A stretch of 64,000 bases of DNA from Achatina immaculata (lineage: Eukaryota; Mollusca; Gastropoda; Stylommatophora; Achatinidae): contig CM019708.1 of NCBI GenBank assembly GCA_009760885.1, positions 12,018,931-12,082,930 on the forward strand, in the 5' to 3' direction. Of this stretch, positions 1 to 9,990 are shown one piece after another. The notes under the pieces were generated by a model. It saw only the letters and a program-made list of their open reading frames with translations. It searched no databases and had not been told where the DNA came from. Every line of letters starts with the position of its first letter. Positions within the stretch are counted from its first letter, which is position 1. Made by a program: the position numbers and the translations under genes.

Positions 1-398
1 GAACGAATCAGTCGCTTGCAGCATACATCAGGGTCTGAACAAGGACCGGCGACCAGGCGTGATGAGACCACATCACGGTCTAATAAGTCGACAAGTTTCA
101 TAGATATCACAGTAGCCTGGCTAGAGTTATATGGAGGTTATGGTGTAGTTGGGGGGGGGGGGGGAAACGTAGAGAATGAATGAATCTTTATTTTTAAAGA
201 GTAAAGAATTGGGCACGGAAGCCAGTTTTACATTCGGCCCTTCATCACTCCATCTTTCATTCTTTCCACACACTCAATTTAATACAAGTATACAAATTAC
301 ATGAGGAAAAAACATATCAAAAGAGTCCAAAATTAAACTATTACATTCAAAGCATAAGAGAAGAAGTAATTACAACAAAAAATGAACAAAATAGCCCG
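1..398. other. non-coding, no gene seen
   Basis: No gene is visible here. The stretch holds a run of 14 G at 151-164 and otherwise AT-rich unique sequence. Bases 50-130 loosely resemble a segment near 29860 (caggcgtgat followed by a tcac core), possibly an old SINE, but the match is too weak to call. Confidence 0.4.
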
Positions 399-712
399 CG
401 CACATACACACACGCGCGCACATACACGCACATGCACACGCACACGTGCACACGCATACATACACACACGCGTGCACACGCGCGCGCGCACACACATGCA
501 CACACGCACGCACACACACACACCCACACACGCGCGCGCACGCACACACATGCACACACGCACGCACACATACACGCGCGCGTGCACACGTACACACACG
601 CACACACATGCACACACGCACGCACACATGTGCACACACACCCACACACATACACACACACGCACGCACACATGTGCACAGACACGCGCGCACACACACG
701 GACACACGCAAG
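399..712. repeat. (CA)n/(CG)n alternating purine-pyrimidine tract
   Basis: About 310 bp of ca, cg and ta dinucleotides with almost strict purine-pyrimidine alternation. All six frames stay open (His-Thr or Cys-Val peptides) only because of the repeat, so no gene is called. Such tracts are known to favour Z-DNA. Confidence 0.95.
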
Positions 713-1175
713 CATTATATATAAACAAAAGTTCATTTCCAGTAGAGTTCTTCTAACATATATTCACATTCATTCAAATAATCTCTAACAAGATCTAACA
801 ATGTACTTTTAGAACTATGTCATTGTAGAGCTTGATGGCTGGCGGGCCAGGGGTTGAAAAACTACGGGTTATTCTATGGAGGCATATAGTTACAAACAAG
901 TAAATAATGAAAAAGGATTTTAAATGGTAGGGGTGTGGGGTTTGGTGGGGGGTTCCCAGAGCTGTACGGCGGAGTATGCAAGGCTTTTCTTGTACAGATC
1001 AAGCCTGAGTTTAGGAAGAAGACAGTTTTTTTTTAGACGTTGGCTGTTTATTGTTATACGTAAACAGTGACCACAAGTAAGGCGGGACACTGTACGGCAG
1101 AGTTCTGTTTAAAATGACAATAATTGAAGGGTAGATTCTGAGCTGTTTGTAGTGATCTACGGTATGTATTGGGCG
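713..1175. other. non-coding unique stretch
   Basis: No ORF, RNA gene or recognisable repeat is supported here. A short ggggttgaaaaactac near 849 resembles the hAT-like end seen near 4905 but has no partner. Confidence 0.4.
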
Positions 1176-1762
1176 TTTGTCTCTGTCTCTTTCTTTCCCT
1201 GTCTCTTTCTCTCTCTTTCTCTGTCTCTGTCTCTCTTTCTCTCTCTCCGTCTGTCTCTCTCTTTCTCTGTCTCTATCTCTCTCTTTTTCTGTCTCACTCT
1301 GTCTCTATTTCGCTTTCTCTGTCTCTCTTTCTTTCTCTGTCTCTCTCTTTCTCTCTCTCTTTCTCTGTCTCTCTTCTCTGTCTCTCTTTCTCTGTCTCTC
1401 TCTGTGTCTCTCTGTCTGTCTGTCTCTTTCTCTGTCTCTCTCTCATTCTCTCTCTTTCTCTGTCTCTCTTTCTCTTTCTCTGTCTCTCTCTGTGTCTCTC
1501 TGTTTGTTTGTCTCTTTCTCTGTCTCTCTGTCTTTCTCTCTCTGTCTCTCTCTCTTTTTCTCTGTCTCTTTCTCTGTCTTTCTCTCTCTCTGTCTTTTTC
1601 TCTGTCTCTCTCTGTGTCTCTATGTCTGTCTGTCTCTCTTTCTCTGTCTCTCTTCCTTTCTCTATCTCTCTCTGTCTTTCTCTCTCTTTCTCTGTCTCTC
1701 TCTGTATCTCTATGTCTGTCTCTCTCTTTCGCTATCTCTCTGTCTCTCTCTCTTTTTCTGTG
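1176..1762. repeat. polypyrimidine (TCTCTG/TCTTTC)n array
   Basis: About 590 bp of nearly pure C/T on the plus strand, with tctctctttctctgtctc-like units and a larger irregular periodicity around tgtgtctctctgtctg. It abuts the 3' end of a minus-strand family G LINE, so it is probably that element's GA-type tail, greatly expanded. Open frames across it are compositional. Confidence 0.9.
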
Positions 1763-2400
1763 TTCTGGACCGTGCTTATTGCCACTCGTTTGGTCCATCA
1801 AGTATCTTGCTTCATTTTATTCCTGTGTCCCTTCTTCCCTCCAGTTTTCATGTTGTCACTAGGTGTTCTAGTCTGCCTCTTCTCAAAATATGTCCTACAA
1901 ATCTGGACTGTCGTCTTCTGAAATCTATTTTTCCATACTTTCTCTCTTTTTGGCCCAGCCTCGCTTAGAAGCTCTTCATTTGCTTTCTTGGCTGTCCATG
2001 GTATTCTCATCATTCTTCTTAGGAACCACAACTCTGCTACTTCCAGTAGATTTTGAGTGCTCTTGGTTACTGTCCCTGTTTCTCATCCATGTAACAAAAC
2101 GGGTTAGATGTAACACTGACTCTCTTTTCTGGCGTTCGTGGACAGAGCTTTATTGCATAGAATGTTTTTCATTTTCATAAATCCTGAATTGGCCTGGACT
2201 ATTCTGCTCCTTATTTCGGTTTGACATCTTCCGTCGTGTGTTAGTTTTGTTCCCAAATACAAGTTCTTGAATTTGTCCATTTGCTTTGATTCTGTGCCTT
2301 TTACTTTGATGTTATATTGTGCTGGTGTTTCTTTCTTGGATAAGACCGTGACCTCTGTCTTCTTTTTATTTATCTGCTTGCAATCCGCTAGCACCAACAG
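1763..2400 (-). mobile_element. family G RTE-like LINE, 3' fragment
   Basis: Minus-strand remnant of the region after the reverse transcriptase core. One frame (2104-2397) reads through NKKKTEVTVLSKKE and a KQMDKFKNL motif. A second (1798-2031) reads MWFLRRMMRIPWTAKKANEE. Both are characteristic of RTE-like LINE polyproteins between the catalytic domain and the C-terminus. The frames are separated by a shift, so the copy is dead. Its 3' end runs into the GA/CT array at 1176-1762. The RT catalytic part is absent, so the copy is 5'-truncated. Confidence 0.8.
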
Positions 2401-2410
2401 ACAAATATAG

Positions 2411-2586
2411 CCATTATCACAGTCACATTATCACAGTCACATTATCACAGTCACATTATCCAGTCAAATTATCACATTCAAATTATCACAGTCACATTAT
2501 CACAGTCAAATTGTCACAGTCACATTATCACAGTCAAATTGTCACAGTCACATTATCCAGTCAAATTATCACAGTCACATTATCCA
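2411..2586. repeat. 14-bp tandem repeat
   Basis: About 12 copies of attatcacagtcac with cac/caa variants and occasional 2-bp losses, next to the truncated end of the family G LINE. Confidence 0.9.
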
Positions 2587-2666
2587 GTTACCCATCTTCG
2601 GACGTCCATCACATGCTGTCCATTCTATATGTCTCCCATTTAACTGACTCCCTTCTTAACTACGCA

Positions 2667-2667
2667 C

Positions 2668-2700
<33 letters not shown>

Positions 2701-2702
2701 CT
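2667..2702. repeat. poly(C) followed by (TC)n
   Basis: A C run of about 12 is followed by roughly 12 tc units. It is a simple sequence inside otherwise unique DNA. Confidence 0.9.
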
Positions 2703-2787
2703 TTTCCTTCCTGTCTAGATCTGGAAATTACATTCACATGACGTTGTGAGCAAATGGCCTACTTTTTACTGGTGTTTATTTTGATCG

Positions 2788-3030
2788 TGAGGTCTTGAGA
2801 ATTTAGAGAAGACCGCCTTGGATATATAATAGGAAAAATAAAGAGAGCAAGACCAAGGCGAAGATGATTGTGAGACGTCGTTGATAATCTGAAAATGGAT
2901 GCATCATCAGCAGGGCATCTTGCTCACAACAGAGAGGACTATAGGAGTGCTGTTAGGGAGAGGCAAAGTTCCGCAAGGGAAAAGCAAATGACTGACTGAC
3001 TAGGTGACTGACTGATTGATTGAGGTCTTG
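2788..3030 (+). mobile_element. family C RTE-like LINE, 3' stub with 10-bp TSD
   Basis: A 5'-truncated plus-strand LINE. Degenerate reading gives the family C C-terminus (RPRRR, then DLQMDAS..AGHLAHNRE and AKFRKG) with frameshifts. It ends in a (tgac/tgat)n tail at about 2987-3020. The exact 10-mer tgaggtcttg lies on both sides, at 2788-2797 and 3021-3030, as expected for a target-site duplication from target-primed reverse transcription. The body is therefore 2798-3020. Confidence 0.85.
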
Positions 3031-3078
3031 TAACCACCCTGACACCCACACTGCTACAATGTGATGATAACAAAAAGT

Positions 3079-3403
3079 CTAGGTAACCTAGAAATATATC
3101 ATTCAGGAAAACGCAGAAATATATGGTTCAGGAAAACCTAGAAATATGTCATTCAGGAAAACCTAGAAATATGTCATTCAGGAAAACCTAGAAATATACT
3201 ACTCAGGAAGACCTAGAAATATATAACTCAGGAAGACCTAAAAATATATCACTCAGGAAGACCTAGAAATATATCACTCAGGAAGACCTAAAAATATATA
3301 ATTCAGGAAGACCTAGATATATATCACTCAGGAAAACCTAGAAATATATCATTCAGGAAAACCTAGAAATATATCACTCAGGAAAACCTAGAAATATATC
3401 ATA
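3079..3403. repeat. 25-bp minisatellite
   Basis: Thirteen copies of a 25-bp unit (acctagaaatatatcattca, then ggaaa). Sub-variants with ggaag/ggaaa and cat/cac ends alternate in blocks. No coding sense. Confidence 0.95.
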
Positions 3404-3470
3404 CAGGTGTGTGCGTGTCTGTGTGTATGTGTGTGTGTGTTGTATTCCTCTGTTTGGGGGGGGGGGAATA
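3404..3470. repeat. (GT)n and poly(G)
   Basis: A short gt-rich tract is followed by a G run at about 3457-3467, directly after the 25-bp array. Confidence 0.85.
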
Positions 3471-4061
3471 AACGGCGAACAAAGCAGCTTAGGCCTGAGG
3501 GAAAGGAATATACCAGGAGAATGGACGTGACTGGAACAGATTTTCTTGATCTCACGTCCAGAGTGCTTCGTAGACTTATTATTTGTTTGCTAGAAGCCTC
3601 GTGTATATTTACCTCTATCATGCTGAGGGTCACCATAGTCCCCATGGCGGAGTCTGCTAAAGAAAAAAGACATTTTTGCTGGTGGTGCGTGCTTTTTGCA
3701 ATCTTTCCCTGTTTTTTTTTTCTTTATATCCCTTATTGCTAACTTTCCCTCTGCCCTTCCTTTCTATGTTTTTTTTTCCTATTGCAGAAAAAAAAAGAAA
3801 TAATCTTGACACAAATAAACAGCAAAAAGTCAGAATAACTGGAATTAAGTAATGAGAAATCATGGCTGTAGGCAAGTAAAACCAAGAACCCATCCGTAAA
3901 TACAGAAGTAAATAGAGCAAGATTGAACGCTTAAAACACACGTTTTCATAAACCTAAAATAAATAATAACAGATAATGAAATTTTTGAATGGACATTATT
4001 TAAAGAATCGTAAAGCGAAAATATGCTTTCAGAACTAAGAGGAAAAAAACTGATCTAAAAT
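3471..4061. other. non-coding, AT-rich
   Basis: Open frames occur at 3407-3742 and 3657-3941 but show no family resemblance, and part of the first lies in repeat. Long T and A runs (3712, 3769, 3787) suggest ordinary intergenic DNA. Confidence 0.4.
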
Positions 4062-4921
4062 AGCGGTTCTCAACTTTTCTCGTCCCTTGCTCCCTTTTTA
4101 ACTGTGTGTCAGAATATCATTGCCTCGCCTCTTTACTCACTTCTAACATTATAAGACTACAAAACTGTGCGCAGTGTAGTTTGTAGATAGGTCAATATTT
4201 CAGCAGACTAAAAGCTGTGCGCAGTGTAGTTTGTAGAAAGGTCAATATTCCAGCAGATTAAAAGCTGTATGCAGTGTAGTTTGTAGAAAGGTCAATATTT
4301 CAGCAGACTAAAAGCTGTGCGCAGTGTAGTTTGTAGAAAGGTCAATATTCCAGCAGATTAAAAGCTGTGTGCAGTGTAGTTTGTAGAAAGGTCAATATTC
4401 CAGCAGACTAAAAGCTATGTGCAGTGTAGTTTGTAGAAAGGTCAATATTCCAGCAGACTAAAAGCTGTGTGCAATGTAGTTTGTAGAAAGGTCAGTATTC
4501 CAGTAGACTAAAAGCTATGTGCAGTGTAGTTTGTAAAAAGGTCAATATTCCAGCAGACTGAAAGTTCTGTGGAATGTAGCTTGTAGAAAGGTCAATATTC
4601 CAACAGACTAAAAACTGTACGCAATGTAGTTTGTAGAAAGGTCAATATTCCAGCAGGCTGAAAGTTCTGTGGAATGTAGCTTGTAGAAAGGTCAATATTC
4701 TAGCAGACTAAAAGCTGTGTGCAATGTAATTTGAGAAAGATCAATATTCCAGCAGACTGAAAGTTCTGTGGAATGTAGTTTGTAGAAAGGTCAATTTTCC
4801 AGCAGACTAAACTGTCAATCTGTGTTGCCAGTTCCCCGCCCTCCGCTCTGAAACCATAAGTTTACCCCCCCCCCCAACCCACCTCCGGGAGGGGAATTCC
4901 ACACAGCTTGAGAACCCCCGA
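4062..4921. mobile_element. hAT-like non-autonomous element with internal 50-bp repeats
   Basis: The left end reads agcggttctcaacttttc. The right end, on the other strand, reads tcgggggttctcaagctgtg. They share GGTTCTCAA, a terminal inverted repeat well known from hAT MITEs such as the vertebrate MER5/Charlie type. There is no transposase. Most of the interior is a 50-bp tandem array. I saw no clear 8-bp target duplication, so the class rests on the termini. Confidence 0.55.
4157..4806. repeat. 50-bp tandem repeat, about 13 copies
   Basis: The unit starts gcagtgtagtttgtagaaag and continues through a gtcaatattccagcagac core. Copies differ by a few substitutions (gtgtagttt versus gaatgtagc), giving at least two monomer types. 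It lies wholly inside the hAT-like element. Confidence 0.95.
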
Positions 4922-5590
4922 TTTGTAACTTCAAAACATAATCCAGAAGCTGAAGTTGAGAACTAACAAATGACATACACAGTCCACGTTATTCGAAGAT
5001 GCAGTAACTCAGACAATAAGTAAGCAGGGGAGTTAGACAAAACTGCAGTCTTTCAAGTGTAGACGTACACAATAATGGAGAACACTCGGCTGACAGTGAT
5101 AAATTCAAACATACACTTACTAGATCAACCGGAATTTGAAACATAAATAAGGTAGGTAGGTAAAATTCCCGGTTCCATGCCATTAAGGCATATTGGGGGA
5201 ATACGGTGTTAGGCTCGTAAAGAACAATATAAATAAGGAACAATATAAAATCAAGATTACTGGAAAACATATTTTCTCTATTTCAAGAGGCACAAAAATA
5301 TAGTGGAAAAAACAATTTTGACGGAAAATATGACGGGTGAAAATGTAACGAAGGATAACGACGAATACAAAAGAAAGAGTGGACAACATGAGGAAGGTGG
5401 ATACGGAGCAGGTTGGTCAAGAGTATACTGTAACCAAAGGAGAGAAGAAAACACAATCCTTCACAGCCATACTTCTGCCATATACGACACAAGATGATGA
5501 TTGTGAACGAAGAGGATAGTTTTCATTGCGAAAAGGAACTAGAGCACCTTAAATTTAACGAAAGAAGCAATAACTAACTACAGTTAAGTG
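4922..5590. other. non-coding unique stretch
   Basis: Short open frames occur on both strands (for example 4989-5270 minus and 5303-5497 plus). They overlap one another and show no domain or splice context. No gene is called. Confidence 0.4.
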
Positions 5591-5599
5591 CTCTGAACA

Positions 5600-5785
5600 T
5601 TTTTTTTTTAGTGCCCGCATGGGCTTGCTAGATAATTTTACCACGTGTGTGGTGAGGGTTGTTGATTAAAATGTAAAATTTGTTTTTCTTCCCATTTTAA
5701 ATATACTTCCGCCTATCCGCCCATAAAACTCTATTTCTCTATTCGGGGGCGGGGTTTCTCATGGGTTGAGAACCCCCGACTTACA
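5600..5785. mobile_element. possible hAT-like solo right end
   Basis: The stretch ends in gggttgagaacccccgactt, almost the same as the right terminus of the element at 4062-4921. No matching left end is seen, so this is a fragment at best. Confidence 0.3.
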
Positions 5786-6222
5786 AAGAAAAACAAAGAA
5801 CAAGACGGTAATACAAAGGACTGGATACTTTCAAGAAACGAAACAGTATCCAGCAGGGCCAGATGTACCTGAAGAAAAAAGCTGGAAATAATGTGTAGTC
5901 AGTTTTATACATACGCGTAAAATATATGTGTGTATGTGTGGGTGGGTGTATGTTCCCTCAAAGGTGAGCGTGTGAGGAATTGCTTACATATTTTTCTTTA
6001 GTGTTGCTCATAAATTTTCCATGTCGCTCCGTTCATTTTTTTTAGTCCATTACTTTACTTTCTAGATAATTCATACTCTAAATACCTCGTAGAAAGTTAC
6101 ATGCGTACGGTATATAATTAAATTGCATCTGTAATATTTCAGAATGTAAATTGAAAGCTGCAGCTCATACATTACAGAATTACATAAATTATACTCATGT
6201 AAAAATGTTTTTGAGCATGCTG
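5786..6222. other. non-coding unique stretch
   Basis: Contains a short tgtg/gggt-rich patch near 5928-5952. No gene or element is recognised. Confidence 0.4.
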
Positions 6223-6840
6223 AATCACTCCTATACCTTGGTAGCAGAGTAGCAGAAAATGGAGACAGCACAGAGGACATTAACAGCAGACTTACTAGAG
6301 CAAACCAGGCTTTTGCAATGCTGCAGAATATATGGAAATAAAAAAAAACTAAGCATAAATATGAAAATCAGGATATTTAAGAGTAATGTTCTAAGTGTAC
6401 TACTCTATGGAAGTGAATGCTGGAAAATCACCAAAACCATAGAAAACAAGTTGAATTCTTTCCAGACTAAATGTTTACGAAGAATTAGAAAAATATTCTG
6501 GCCAAACACCATAAGAAATAACATCTTATTAGCAGAAATGCAGATGAAACCACTGACAACAGTTATTGAGGAAAGACGCTGGCGATGGTTGGGACATGTG
6601 CTCCGAATGACTGACAACTCACTACCAAAAATAGCACTAAGATGGACACCACAGGGGAACAGAAGTAAAGGTAGACCAAAAGAGACATGGAGAAGAACAA
6701 CAGAAAGGATGTTGAACAATAGAGGGCTCACCTGGGCAAGAGCAGAAAAAAAGGCGAAGGACAGGCATTTGTGGAAAATCCTTGCGGAAGCCCCATGTGC
6801 CCTGGGCACTTAAGGTTCAGAGAGAGAGAGAATCACTCCT
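6223..6840 (+). mobile_element. family A RTE-like LINE, 3' half with 10-bp TSD
   Basis: The LINE body is 6233-6830. It keeps one open frame through the C-terminal part of the ORF2-like polyprotein (about 6259-6813): YGSECW, KCLRRIRKIFW, WRWLGHVLRM, GRPKETWRRT and TWARAEK in order, a block typical of RTE-like LINEs after the RT domain. The RT core is missing, so the copy is 5'-truncated. It ends ggttcagagagagagagag, a (GA)n tail. The 10-mer aatcactcct flanks it at 6223-6232 and 6831-6840. Among the family A copies in the window this is the cleanest, with no stop in the remaining frame. Confidence 0.92.
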
Positions 6841-6850
6841 CAGAGAGAAC

Positions 6851-6865
6851 ATGTATGTATGTATG

Positions 6866-6897
<32 letters not shown>

Positions 6898-6963
6898 TGT
6901 ATGTATGTATGTATGTATGCATGCATGCATGTATGTATGTATGTGTGTACGTATGTATGTATG

Positions 6964-6997
<34 letters not shown>

Positions 6998-7137
6998 TGT
7001 ATGTATGTATGTACGTATGTATGTATGTATGTATGTTGACATGTATGTACGTTGACATGTATGTATGTATGTGTGTATATGCATGTATGTATGTATGTAT
7101 GCATGTATGTATGTATGTATGTATGTATGTATGTATG
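6851..7137. repeat. (ATGT)n tetranucleotide array
   Basis: About 285 bp of atgt units with occasional atgc, acgt and gttgac interruptions. It begins ten bases after the target duplication of the family A LINE. The Met-Tyr-Val-Cys and His-Thr-Tyr-Ile frames are artefacts of the repeat. Confidence 0.95.
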
Positions 7138-7316
7138 GTGTTTCCGCCCTGGGAGTAGAGGCAGGCACGCATCTTCTGAAAAAATCGATGTTCTCTGGCA
7201 TCTGAAGACTGTGTGAACGCTCAGCCTCGCTCTACAAGTATACCCCCAGGCTGTGAATCTCAGAGGTCTTCAAGTTTTTGTTTGTGTGTGTTTTTTAACC
7301 ACTTTATCCAGGACGT

Positions 7317-7422
7317 AGATTATTGGGTATGGGCTGTATGAAGTATCGTGTACTCTGGAGAAGCATAATAGCCAACGCCAGTCGGCACTGCACCTGATGA
7401 TGATGATGATGAGATTATTGGG
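7317..7422 (+). mobile_element. family B LINE stub (84 bp) with 11-bp TSD
   Basis: A very short insertion (7328-7411) carrying only the family B 3' terminus (gcataatagccaacgccagt, then cggcac) and a (gat)n tail. The 11-mer agattattggg flanks it at 7317-7327 and 7412-7422. The same terminus occurs near 34605 (minus) and 42190 (plus). Confidence 0.88.
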
Positions 7423-7481
7423 CCTGCTACTGCCGCTTTTCTTCGTCATCTCACCCTTCGTCGTCTCATCGTCATCTCTCA

Positions 7482-7638
7482 CAGAATATTGCTCCATACT
7501 CTGAGAATATTGCTCCATACTCTGAGAATATTGCTCCATACTCTGAGAATATTGCTCCACACTCTGAGAATATTGCTCCACACTCTGAGAATATTGCTCC
7601 ACACTCTGAGAATATTTTCTCCACACTTTGAGAATATT
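7482..7638. repeat. 21-bp tandem repeat
   Basis: Seven to eight copies of ctgagaatattgctccatac plus t, with cat/cac variants. Because 21 is a multiple of three, minus-strand frames give 7-residue repeats (for example EQYSQSV). I see no start context or family and do not call a gene. Confidence 0.95.
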
Positions 7639-7799
7639 GCTTAATCTCTAACACAAAATGTTCCACTCACTTCACAAATGAGCAGTAAATCTGACATGTG
7701 GGAAACAGGCAGTACAGACCTCAAAACAGCAAAAATAAGTTTTTAAAAATAAGAACTAAAAAATTCTATCCCTCATACACTGAATCATTTTTAACAAAT

Positions 7800-8895
7800 T
7801 CAAGCCAGCTATTATGCAATGTAGTTCATAGACCAGGATGGTGACACCAGAAAGGAAGTTAGAATTAGAATTGCAAAAGCAGAATCGATCTTCAAGAATC
7901 ATGAGAACACATGACATTCAAAAGTTATAAGCACAAAAACCAAGTTATGACTATTCAATTCAAATGTAATATCCACCCTCATTTATGCATGCGAAAGCTG
8001 GAAAACAACTAAAGAAATAGAAAAGAAATTAGACTCTTTTGAAAACAAATGCTTAAGAAAAATACTCGGCATCAAGTGGAACGAATTCAAGAACAATGCA
8101 GAGATAAGACGGATGACTGAACAACAACCAGTCTCATGGGTGATCAGGGTAAGAAGATGGACATATGTTGGTCACTTGATGAGAAGAAATTATCAGAGAA
8201 TCCCAAAAACAAGCTATCAAGTGGAACACAACAGGCCAAAGAAAAAGAGGCAGACCGCGTGAAACTCTGAAGAGGACATTATTAAGAGAGGCCAAATTAA
8301 CAGGCATAAAATCCTTTGATGAGGTTGAAAGACTCGCCTGAAGACAGGAAAAATTGGCGAACTACCTTGCGAGCCCTATGTAACGTTTAACGGCACGGGA
8401 AGGATGTATCATTCATTCATTTGCATGTCCCTTGCGGAACTTTGCCTCCCTAACAGCACTCCTGTAGGCCTCTCGGTTGTGAGCAAGATGGCCTGCTGCT
8501 GCTGCTGCATCCATTTGCAGATCGTTAACGATGTCTTGCAGCCATCTTCGTCTTGGTCTGCCTCTTTTTCTTTTTCCCATTATGTATCCTTCCAATATGG
8601 TCTTCTCTAAATTATCGTGACGTTTAATGTGTCCAAAATATTTAAGTTTTCTCTCTTTAATCCTCTTTTCTAGCCAACCTTCTTCAATATTAAGCTCTCG
8701 TAGTACAGATACATTTGTTCTTTTTTGTGTCCACGATATTTGGAGAACTCTTCTGTAGCATTTACATTCAAAGGCATTTATGTGTTTCTCAGCTGTTTTG
8801 TTAAGTGTCCAGGTCTCACAGGCATATGTTGCTATGAGAAAGATGCATTCCCTTAAAAATCTTATTTTGGGAAGGGTGTAAGATATAAGATTATG
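7800..8895 (+). mobile_element. family F RTE-like LINE, interrupted
   Basis: Decayed plus-strand C-terminal region. Broken frames give YACESWKTT (near 7985), ENKCLRKILGIKW and KRGRPRETLKRT, ending in tgcgagccctatgtaacgtt and cacgggaaggat. It is interrupted at 8409-8868 by a family C LINE in opposite orientation, after which its tail (agatataagat) resumes at about 8881. Stops and shifts make it non-functional. Confidence 0.75.
8397..8880 (-). mobile_element. family C RTE-like LINE nested in family F, with TSD
   Basis: Minus-strand insertion with body about 8409-8868. It retains a continuous frame (8413-8898 as an open frame) with ACETWTLNKTAEKHINAFEC, KYFGHIKRHDNLEKT, KRGRPRRRWLQD and AHNREAYRSAVREAKFRKG, the complete C-terminus of family C. 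Its 3' end carries a (tcat)n tail as read on the plus strand. The 12-mers gggaaggatgta (8397-8408) and gggaagggtgta (8869-8880) differ at one base and fit a target duplication. Confidence 0.88.
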
Positions 8896-9290
8896 CAATA
8901 AAGCTCTCTCGATGAATACGAAAAAGAGAGTTATTCAGTGTTACATTGGGCACGTATTGTTATATGGCTGCGAAGCATGGGCAGTAACGAAGAGAAGTCT
9001 AAATCTAATGAAAGCAGCGGAGATGTGGTTCACGAGAAGAAAGATGAGAATTCCTTGGATGGCCAAGAAAACAAATGAAGAGATCTAAGTGTGGCTAGGC
9101 AAAAGAGAGAAATTATGAGAAATTCAGAATACGATAAACCAGATTTGCAGGACAAACTGAAACACCTAGTGACATCTGAAAAACTGTAGGGACAAAAGGA
9201 CAGAGAAACAAGATACTTGACAGACTAAAAGAGCGGCATGGAGCACGATTCAACACACATCTGGAGAGATAGCTGTGGAAACAGTGACGA
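8896..9290 (+). mobile_element. family G RTE-like LINE, 3' fragment
   Basis: Plus-strand remnant. Short frames include YGCEAWAVT and MWFTRRKMRIPWMAKKTNEE followed by stops. It matches the minus-strand copy at 1763-2400, including cacctagtgacatctgaaaa. Its 3' terminus (gacgaccaacccatgattgg) becomes the unit of the tandem array that follows. Confidence 0.75.
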
Positions 9291-9501
9291 CCAACCCATG
9301 ATTGGCATGGGCCAGTGAGAGAGAGAGAGAGAGAGAGAGAGGAGATGGAGAGATAGCTGTGGAAACAGTGACGACCAACCCATGATTGGCATGGGCCAGT
9401 GAGAGAAAGAGAGAGAGAGAGAGGGAAAGAGAGAAAGAGAGGAGAATGAGAGATAGCTGTGGAAACAGTGACGACCAACTCATGATTGACATGGGCCAGT
9501 A

Positions 9502-9534
<33 letters not shown>

Positions 9535-9695
9535 ATGGATAGATAGCTGTGGAAACAGTGACGACCAACCCATGATTGGCATGGGCCAGTGAGAGAGAGA
9601 GAGAAAGAGAGAGAGAGAAAGAGAGAGAAAGAGAGGAGAATGAGAGATAGCTGTGGAAACAGTGACGACCAACTCATGATTGACATGGGCCAGTA

Positions 9696-9728
<33 letters not shown>

Positions 9729-9990
9729 ATGGATAGATAGCTGTGGAAACAGTGACGACCAACCCATGATTGGCATAGGCAAGTGAGAGAGGAGAGAGAG
9801 AGAGGAGATGGAGAGATAGCTGTGGAAATAGTGACGACCAACCCATGATCGGCATGGGCCAGTGAGAGAGAGAGGAGATAGAGAGATAGCTGTGGATTCA
9901 GTAACGACCAACCCATGATTGGCATGGACCAGTGAGAGAGAGAGAGAGAGAGAAAAAGAGAGAGAGAGAGAGAGGAGATGGAGAGATAGA
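9266..9990 (+). repeat. tandem array made from a LINE 3' terminus
   Basis: Eight copies of agatagctgtggaaacagtg followed by acgaccaacccatgattggc and a variable (ga)n spacer, at about 9268, 9350, 9449, 9540, 9645, 9736, 9824 and 9882. Unit length is about 60-105 bp, set mainly by the GA spacer. The first copy is continuous with the family G LINE upstream, so the array is an amplified LINE 3' end with its microsatellite tail. Two adjacent units (9449-9540 and 9645-9736) are near-identical pairs, pointing to a larger duplication. Confidence 0.92.

Noticed and set aside
1..130. Similarity to 29860-29930 and 62840-62930
   Set aside because: Only short shared words; may be an old SINE but not supportable by eye.
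382..756. Overlapping ORFs on both strands in the CA/CG tract
   Set aside because: Peptides are pure repeats (His-Thr, Cys-Val) in every frame; composition explains them.
3407..3941. Overlapping ORFs of 111 and 94 codons
   Set aside because: One starts in a GT repeat and the other is AT-rich without an identifiable motif.
4157..4806. CRISPR-like direct repeats
   Set aside because: The repeats are head-to-tail with no unique spacers, and the same holds for the other arrays; the context is eukaryotic.
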